From Miltoncostaea marina (GTDB taxonomy: Bacteria; Actinomycetota; Thermoleophilia; Miltoncostaeales; Miltoncostaeaceae), in the NCBI RefSeq assembly GCF_018141525.1, contig NZ_CP064655.1, forward strand, positions 2,512,501 to 2,576,500: a stretch of DNA of 64,000 nucleotides, given 5' to 3'. Below the pieces are notes generated by a model. That model did not search any database, was not told the origin of the DNA, and worked only from the letters and a program-made list of their open reading frames with translations. The translations under genes and the position numbers were made by a program. Of the stretch, positions 59,320 through 64,000 are shown piece by piece. Position 1 is the first letter of the stretch, and each line of letters begins with the position of its first letter.

Positions 59320-60504
59320 TCAGGGCCGCTTCTGCGGCGCGGGCAGCCCCTCGATGGCCTCGGCGCTCTCCGCACCTGTGTCCGCCGTAGGCGGGGGCCC
59401 CGTGAGGACGTCGGGGAACTGCGGCTCGGGCAGGTCCTCGGAGATTAGGTGGACGTACGTCGCGAGCGTGAAGGCGGGCGAATGGTGACCCAGGACGACC
59501 TGGACCTGCTTTGCATTCCAGCCTGCCCGGAAGAGCATCGACGCGCAGGTGTGGCGGAGAGTGTGGAAGCCAGCCCACGGCACGCCCGCCCGGATCACCG
59601 CCGGCTTGAGGAAGCGGCCGAGCAGGTTCTCGCCGTTCAGATGCGTGCCGGTCTTGCTCGGGAAGAGCGGCGCCTCGTCGGCCGGGTTGCCGGAGGCCGC
59701 GCGCCAGCGCCAGAGATCCTGGGCGAGCGCGGTCGAGATCGGGATGTCGCGGATGCCGTAGCGGCTCTTCGGGACATCGACCTTCCCCTTGTAGATCCGC
59801 CGCCGCACCTTCACGCGCCGGGCGCCGAGGTCGACGTCGCCCCACCGGAGCGCGATCGCCTCGCCGATCCGGACTCCGGTCTGCGCCAGGAACCGGACGA
59901 ACAGGCGCCACTCCTCCGGCGTCTCCGCGATGATGCGGGCCAGCTCCTCCTCGGTGAGGGCGCGCCGGGTGTCGGGCAGCTCGTCGGTGACGACCGATCG
60001 CCGGCCGGCGAGGCGGATGCCGGCGCAGGGGTTGCTGCGGATGAGGCCTTCCTCCGCGGCGGTGGCGAAGAGGGCCCGGACGGGCGCCATGATCGTCCGG
60101 ACGGTGGCCGGCGCGACGCCGCGGTCGGCGATGTGCTTCGCGAGGGCCTTGATGTGGCGCGGCTCGATCTCGGCGAGGCGCGTGCGGCCGAAGAACGGGA
60201 TCGGGTCGAGCTCGAGGTCCCTGCGGTACTCCTCGAGCGTCGCCTCGCGGATGCCGCGGCCGGTGCGCCCCTGGTAGGTCCGCACCCACTCGCGGGCGTA
60301 CTCGTCGAAGCGCAGGTCGGACAGCTCGCGGTAGTCGCCGCGGGCGACGTCGGTCGCGAGCGAGGCCTTCAGCCGGCGCGCCTCGGCCATGGTCGCCGCA
60401 GAGCGCTTGCGCCGGCGTCCGGACGGGTCGGTGTAGCCGACCGAGTACCGGTTGCCGCGACGGTAGATCCCGGGAACGGAGGTGCGCTGGTAGGACGCTG
60501 CCAT
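59320..60504 (-). CDS. Tyrosine recombinase / integrase of the island
   Basis: The 394-residue phage-type integrase has an N-terminal AP2-like arm-binding part (IYRRGNRYSVGYTDPSGRRR), a SAM-like core-binding domain (~70-170) and the catalytic domain with TGVRIGEAIALRW (Arg), a Lys in the beta-hairpin, HTLRHTCASML (His, Arg), LGHHSPAFTLATYVH (His, Tyr). It recombines the 45-bp att core. The gene lies 89 bp from the att site in tRNA-Met, as is usual, and reads away from the tRNA into the island. Confidence 0.93.
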   Translation of the reverse strand: MAASYQRTSVPGIYRRGNRYSVGYTDPSGRRRKRSAATMAEARRLKASLATDVARGDYRELSDLRFDEYAREWVRTYQGRTGRGIREATLEEYRRDLELDPIPFFGRTRLAEIEPRHIKALAKHIADRGVAPATVRTIMAPVRALFATAAEEGLIRSNPCAGIRLAGRRSVVTDELPDTRRALTEEELARIIAETPEEWRLFVRFLAQTGVRIGEAIALRWGDVDLGARRVKVRRRIYKGKVDVPKSRYGIRDIPISTALAQDLWRWRAASGNPADEAPLFPSKTGTHLNGENLLGRFLKPAVIRAGVPWAGFHTLRHTCASMLFRAGWNAKQVQVVLGHHSPAFTLATYVHLISEDLPEPQFPDVLTGPPPTADTGAESAEAIEGLPAPQKRP

Positions 60505-60592
60505 CGCCAGCGATGATTACGCTTCGGGTCACACCCTGGCAAACCGGGCCGGCCCGGCCCGAACGCCGCATCTCTATTTACAGGGCCTTATC

Positions 60593-60637
60593 GAGTGGGC
60601 GCGGCAGGACTCGAACCTGCGACCCAGGGATTATGAG
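60593..60637. repeat. attR: 45-bp direct repeat within intact tRNA-Met
   Basis: Identical to 48142-48186. It spans the tRNA 3' half (nt 33-74) plus 3 bp, so integration restored a complete tRNA gene. Confidence 0.92.
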
Positions 60638-60669
60638 TCCCCTGCTCTGACCAGCTGAGCTACGCGCCC
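60596..60669 (-). tRNA. tRNA-Met (anticodon CAT)
   Basis: The 74-nt minus-strand cloverleaf has acceptor GGGCGCG/CGCGCCC, D-stem GCTC/GAGC, anticodon stem GGGGA/TCCCT around CTCATAA (anticodon CAT, 60633-60635), T-stem GCAGG/CCTGC with TTCGAGT, and discriminator A. The G1:C72 pair excludes an initiator tRNA. It could be elongator Met or the lysidine-modified Ile tRNA; sequence alone does not decide. CCA is not encoded. Its 3' half is the island attachment site. Confidence 0.93.
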
Positions 60670-60714
60670 GCGGGGTGGATCATGCCGCAGCCGGCCGCGG
60701 CGGCGGCGGTCCGC

Positions 60715-61296
60715 TCAGCCGAGGACGGGGCCGATCACCGGCCGGGCGGGGCCCAGCGTGAGCGAGCGGAAGGTCAGGTCGCGGACGCCGTGCTCGATGA
60801 CCATCGCGACCTCGAGCTCGCGGGGGCCCGGCGGCGGGACGGTGAGCTCGATGGTGTGCGGCGCGAGGGTCTGGCTGATGGCCGCCCGCACGGTGACCGC
60901 GTCGCGGAAGCCGATGGCGGTGACGTGACCGGTCACGCCCGGCCAGGAGCGGGCGACGATCTCGATGGTGACGGTGGCGGGGCCGTCGGGGGTGTCGGCG
61001 AAGACGGCGTCGAGGCCGAGGAGCGGCGAGCCCCGGTGGTCGTGATCGACCTCCCAGGAGATCGTGTCGTCGAACGGCAGGAAGACCTGGGCGTTCCAGG
61101 CGACGAGGTAGGCCTCGGGTGACGCCTGGTACGGCTGGCGGGCGGTGAGGCGGTAGGTGGGCCCGCCGAAGACCGGCGGGAGGAGGATGCCGGTGCGGCC
61201 GCCCGCGGCGCCGCGGGCGGCGCGGAGGGCCTCGAGCCGCCGGCGGGGCGGCGCGGTCGGGTCGTCGTCGGCGTCGTCGTGCTCGCGGTCGGCCAC
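60715..61296 (-). CDS. Hypothetical protein, beta-rich
   Basis: The protein has 193 residues from GTG 61296, which follows GGGGAGCGCAG. After a charged N-terminus it has FGGPTYRLTARQPYQASPEA, AWNAQVFLPFDDTISWEVDH and regular beta strands to the end (ATVTIEIVARSW; RELEVAMVIEHGVRDLTFRS). I recognise no family. Codon use is chromosomal. It ends 46 bp upstream of the tRNA-Met and lies 88 bp downstream of glsA. Confidence 0.6.
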   Translation of the reverse strand: MADREHDDADDDPTAPPRRRLEALRAARGAAGGRTGILLPPVFGGPTYRLTARQPYQASPEAYLVAWNAQVFLPFDDTISWEVDHDHRGSPLLGLDAVFADTPDGPATVTIEIVARSWPGVTGHVTAIGFRDAVTVRAAISQTLAPHTIELTVPPPGPRELEVAMVIEHGVRDLTFRSLTLGPARPVIGPVLG

Positions 61297-61384
61297 CTGC
61301 GCTCCCCCTGTGCGGTCGTGGGCCCAGTGAACCACCGCGGGCGGGCCGCGGGCCAGCGGCGGCGCGGCCGGGCTCCGGGGGGCG

Positions 61385-62383
61385 CTACCGCTCGGGCTCG
61401 GAGAGGAGCAGGTGCAGCCCGAGGCGCGTGGACAGGTGGCGGGTGGCGAGCTGCCCGCGCACGCTGTTGCCGGCGGCGTCGACGCGGGGCGAGAAGACGC
61501 CCATGCCGCCCTTGCCGGGCGAGACGGTGACGATGCCGCCGCCGACGCCACTCTTGGCGGGCAGGCCGACCTCGGAGAACCACTGGCCGGAGCGCTCGTA
61601 CATGCCTGCGGTGACCATCGCGGCGAGGGTCGAGTGGCAGACGCGGCCGTCGACCACGCGCCGGCCGGTGACGGGGTTGACCCCGCCGTCGGCGAGGGTG
61701 GCGCCCATGGTGGCGAGGTCGCGGGCGGTCACGCGCAGGCAGGACTGGCGGGTGTAGAGCTCGACCGTGCCGTGCGGGTCGCAGCCGAGGCGGCCGTAGC
61801 TCTGGAGCAGGCGCGCGATGGCGTGGTTGCGGGCGTTGCTGGCGAGGGCCGACTCGAGCACCTCCTCGTCGACCTCGAGCTCGCGGCCGGCGAACGCGGA
61901 GAGCCCCTCGTGGAGGAAGCGCCAGCGCTCGGCGGCGTCGCGGCCCGGGACCAGGCTGGTGGTGACGATGGCGCCCGGGTTGACCATGGGGTTGGTGACG
62001 CCGCCGCCGCGCTCGACGGCGGCGACCGAGTTGAACGGCAGGCCGGTGGCGTCGGCGCCGACGCGCTCGCGCATGGCGTCTGCCCCCAGGCGCTCGCAGA
62101 CGAGCGCGAAGACGAACGGCTTGGCCACGCTCTGGATGGTGAACGGGTGGTCGGCGTCGCCGGCCGCGGTCACGCGGCCGCTGGTGCCAACCACGCAGAG
62201 CCCGAAGAGGTCGGGCGGCACGCGCGTGAGCGCGGGGTAGACGTCGGAGGGGGCGCCCTCGGTGACGCCGGCGAAGCGGGCGTGGGCCTCGGCCAGCCGG
62301 CGGTCGACGTCGCCGGGCTCGGGCAGCCGCCCTGTGGAGACGAACTGGGGCGGCTCGGGGACGGGGGGCGTCGGCGCGGTCAG
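61385..62383 (-). CDS. glsA: Glutaminase, probably initiated at a CTG
   Basis: The protein has 332 residues. The beta-lactamase-like core shows FTIQSVAKPF (SxxK nucleophile), GADATGLPFNSV, TNPMVNPGAIVTT, ASNARNHAIARLL and SGVGGGIVTVSPGKGGMGVF, all diagnostic of GlsA, which hydrolyses glutamine to glutamate and ammonia. The N-terminal helix of the family needs codons upstream of the first GTG. The only fitting start is CTG 62383, which overlaps the DUF1385 stop as CTGA. The alternative ATG at 62593 would add 70 Arg-rich residues. Confidence 0.88.
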   Translation of the reverse strand: MTAPTPPVPEPPQFVSTGRLPEPGDVDRRLAEAHARFAGVTEGAPSDVYPALTRVPPDLFGLCVVGTSGRVTAAGDADHPFTIQSVAKPFVFALVCERLGADAMRERVGADATGLPFNSVAAVERGGGVTNPMVNPGAIVTTSLVPGRDAAERWRFLHEGLSAFAGRELEVDEEVLESALASNARNHAIARLLQSYGRLGCDPHGTVELYTRQSCLRVTARDLATMGATLADGGVNPVTGRRVVDGRVCHSTLAAMVTAGMYERSGQWFSEVGLPAKSGVGGGIVTVSPGKGGMGVFSPRVDAAGNSVRGQLATRHLSTRLGLHLLLSEPER

Positions 62384-63435
62384 GCCAGCGGCTGCGGCTG
62401 GACGGCCCCCGGGTCGCCGCCGCGCCGCTCGCGGCCGTCGGCGCGCTCGGCATCGACGCCGGCGCCGGCCTCGGCGACGGCGGGCTCGGCCTCGGGCGCC
62501 TCGAGCGCGGTGGCGAGGGCGGCGCAGGCGACCTCGAGCTCCGGCGGGTCGGGCGGCGCGGTCGTCAGGCCCTGGGCCCACATGCCGGGCCACGAGAGGA
62601 AGCGCAGGCGCCCCTCGGCGCGCATGGCGGCCTGCCGCTGCAGCTCGAAGGCGATGGCGGTGACGATGGGCGCGCCCAGCAGGCGGGTGGCGATGAGCGC
62701 CGGGTAGGTGAACACGCCCGTGATCGCCAGCACGGCGCCGTAGACCGCGATCGAGACGACCGCCGAGACCACGAGGAACGAGGTGCCGCAGCGGGGATGG
62801 AAGCGGCTGAACCCGGCGGCGGCCGCGGCGGTGAGCGGGGCGCGCGCCTCGTGGGCGGCGATCGCCTGGTGCTCGGCGCCGTGGTACTTGAGAATCTTGC
62901 GGAACGGCGGCAGCAGGCTCAGAAGCAGCAGCATCCCGAGCATCAGGACCAGCCGGATCGCGGCGTCGGCCACGATGAAGGCGGCGCCCTCGAGGCCCGC
63001 CTCCTTCGCGATGACGATCGGGCCGATGCGGAAGGCGGCGATCTGGACGCCCGCGCCGAGCAGCGCGCCCGCGCCGATCGCCACCTTGCCCCAGAAGCCG
63101 ATCGTGTCGTCGCGATCGTCCTCGGGGCCGGGCTCCTCGCCCTCCGGGACGACCTCCTCCCAGCGCAGGCGCTCGGAGATCGACATCGCCTTCTGGCCCG
63201 TGGTGAGCGCGGTGCGGATGGCGACCACGCCGCGCATGAAGGGCCAGCGGGCCCAGCGCCCGGACGGCGGCTCCACCGGGAAGCCCTCGGTCACGATCAC
63301 GCCGTCCTGCTCCCGCCGCACCGCGATGCCCACCCGGTCACGGGTGCGCATCATCACGCCGCCGGGAAGGGCGCTCCCCCCGACGGTGGCCGGGGCGTCA
63401 TCGGCTGGTTGGGCTGGGATAGCGGTCCTCCGCAT
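62380..63435 (-). CDS. DUF1385 (YqhQ-like) membrane protein
   Basis: The 351-residue protein has the DUF1385 features GGVMMRTRDRVGIAVRRE near the start, WPFMRGVVAIRTALTTGQKA, then KYHGAEHQAIAAHE and SRFHPRCGTSFLVVSAVVS with four to five membrane helices between 120 and 270. The family is conserved in Gram-positive bacteria but of unknown activity; the His/Cys/Glu motifs hint at an enzyme. The 75-residue acidic tail is extra. It overlaps glsA by 4 nt. Confidence 0.85.
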   Translation of the reverse strand: MRRTAIPAQPADDAPATVGGSALPGGVMMRTRDRVGIAVRREQDGVIVTEGFPVEPPSGRWARWPFMRGVVAIRTALTTGQKAMSISERLRWEEVVPEGEEPGPEDDRDDTIGFWGKVAIGAGALLGAGVQIAAFRIGPIVIAKEAGLEGAAFIVADAAIRLVLMLGMLLLLSLLPPFRKILKYHGAEHQAIAAHEARAPLTAAAAAGFSRFHPRCGTSFLVVSAVVSIAVYGAVLAITGVFTYPALIATRLLGAPIVTAIAFELQRQAAMRAEGRLRFLSWPGMWAQGLTTAPPDPPELEVACAALATALEAPEAEPAVAEAGAGVDAERADGRERRGGDPGAVQPQPLA

Positions 63436-63497
63436 CGGGTCGCCCGCCCTGCATCGGCGATCGACCCGCAGAGTGTAGGCGACCGGCCGAGCGGCCC

Positions 63498-63821
63498 CTA
63501 CGCGGGCGGCGCGCCGCCGTCGACCGACGCCGGTCGCTCGCCCATGGCGACCGAGAGCTCCACGAGCTGGGCCTCGCCCATGCCGGCCACCTTCAGCGCC
63601 TCCTTGGCGAGCCGGCTGCCGTCGCGCGCGGCGTCGGCCATGCCCAGCCGCACCTCGATCCAGAAGGCGGCGGTGACCCGCCTGCGGCGGCGGTCGTGGG
63701 CGGTGGCCTCGACGCCGTTCGCCCCGGGCATGCCGGCGAGCGCCGTGGCCAGGCGGTCGCGGGCGTCGGGCGCGATCGACGCGGAGGACGTGGCCGTGAA
63801 CTCAACGCGGTAGTCGGTCAT
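63498..63821 (-). CDS. Small hypothetical protein
   Basis: The 107-residue protein reads MTDYRVEFTATSSASIAPDA, then RDRLATALAGMPGANGVEAT, RVTAAFWIEVRLGMADAARD and ends VELSVAMGERPAS. It resembles a ferredoxin-like alpha/beta sandwich: a strand start, two helices and two more strands. No family is recognised. ATG 63821 follows CCGGAGAGCG, a weak ribosome site. Confidence 0.65.
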   Translation of the reverse strand: MTDYRVEFTATSSASIAPDARDRLATALAGMPGANGVEATAHDRRRRRVTAAFWIEVRLGMADAARDGSRLAKEALKVAGMGEAQLVELSVAMGERPASVDGGAPPA

Positions 63822-63855
63822 CGCCTGGCGCTCTCCGGAGGGTGCACCGGCCAGC

Positions 63856-64000
63856 CTAGCCGCGCCCCGAGACGGCCCAGCCCCGGGCCGCCTCCAGGTC
63901 GTCGCACGCCGCCAGGCCGTCGAGCGCCCCCACCCGTCCGTCCTCGCCCACGTGGGCGCTGGCGAGCCACCGCCACACCGCCCTGCCGGCCGGCCGCACG
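63856..64000 (-). CDS. C-terminal part of a hypothetical gene (cut by window edge)
   Basis: On the minus strand 47 codons read in from the edge (GRAVWRWLASAHVGEDGRVG, then ALDGLAACDDLEAARGWAVS) and end at TAG 63856-63858. GC-rich third positions support coding. The family cannot be judged from this fragment. Confidence 0.45.
   Translation of the reverse strand, partial: VRPAGRAVWRWLASAHVGEDGRVGALDGLAACDDLEAARGWAVSGRG

Larger units (their letters stand above)
48142..60637. mobile_element. Integrative genomic island in tRNA-Met, ~12.5 kb, with defence-type cargo
   Basis: A perfect 45-bp direct repeat (48142-48186 and 60593-60637) flanks the block. The right copy is the 3' part of an intact tRNA-Met gene and the left copy is the displaced tRNA 3' end. 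A tyrosine integrase (59320-60504) lies next to the tRNA, with an excisionase-like gene beside it. The cargo (49.4-53.0 and 55.6-58.7 kb) has clearly lower GC and more relaxed codon use than the flanks. It contains a toxin-antitoxin pair, insertion-sequence fragments, a SIR2-HerA-KTSC operon and a three-gene unknown cassette. No structural phage, relaxase or replication genes are seen. Confidence 0.9.

Noticed and set aside
48142-60637. Prophage or conjugative element
   Set aside because: No capsid, terminase, tail, lysis, relaxase or type IV secretion gene is seen in 12.5 kb. HerA is coupled to SIR2, not to packaging or transfer genes.

Overview
The window is very GC-rich (well over 70% by eye outside one block), densely coded on both strands, and has several promoters whose -10 box lies 6-8 nt from the start codon (leaderless mRNAs). 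Together with the gene families (GAF-type sensor, DUF1918/CBS, Mcm split into two subunits, DUF4386, HxlR, MalT-like LuxR) this points to an actinobacterium, most likely Thermoleophilia (Solirubrobacter/Patulibacter/Conexibacter-like). The lineage is an inference from content, not from a database match.

Region 1 (1-25.7 kb): an edge-truncated multi-GAF sensor, an FAD oxidoreductase, a diacylglycerol-kinase-like enzyme and an MFS-PAP2 fusion broken by a +1 frameshift face a minus-strand run (APH-like/P-loop kinase, BtuF-like binding protein, PhoD-type phosphatase, GT2). A CBS-DUF1918, BON, metallophosphoesterase and nucleotidyltransferase run follows. Then come small regulator-plus-enzyme pairs with visible operators (TetR/methyltransferase, ArsR/SRPBCC, MarR/methylmalonyl-CoA mutase), a haem peroxidase, an OsmC protein, a stand-alone GlutR dimerisation-domain protein, and a divergent set of secreted redox proteins (haem-c beta-propeller; multicopper oxidase and cupredoxin).

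Region 2 (25.7-47.8 kb): two cobalamin riboswitches, one before the B12-independent methionine synthase metE and one before a class I ribonucleotide reductase whose small subunit has Leu at the tyrosyl-radical position. Then come ilvA with a YjlB-like cupin, transporters, two FAD monooxygenases, a MalT-like LuxR regulator, DUF4386, a DHFR-like reductase with a divergent HxlR regulator, and a secreted PKD protein.

Region 3 (48,142-60,637): an integrative genomic island of about 12.5 kb with visibly lower GC in its cargo. It sits in the 3' half of a tRNA-Met(CAT) gene and is bounded by a perfect 45-bp direct repeat. It carries a tyrosine integrase, an excisionase-like gene, a toxin-antitoxin pair whose toxin has lost its start codon, an IS3-type relic, two damaged IS110 transposases head to head, a SIR2-HerA-KTSC anti-phage-type operon, and a three-gene cassette (two membrane proteins and an AlbA_2/Schlafen-type protein) that I cannot assign to a known system. 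No phage structural gene, relaxase or conjugation gene is visible, so this looks like a defence-type island.

Region 4 (60.6-64 kb): the intact tRNA-Met and a minus-strand housekeeping group (hypothetical protein, glutaminase, DUF1385/YqhQ membrane protein, small hypothetical protein and an edge-truncated gene).
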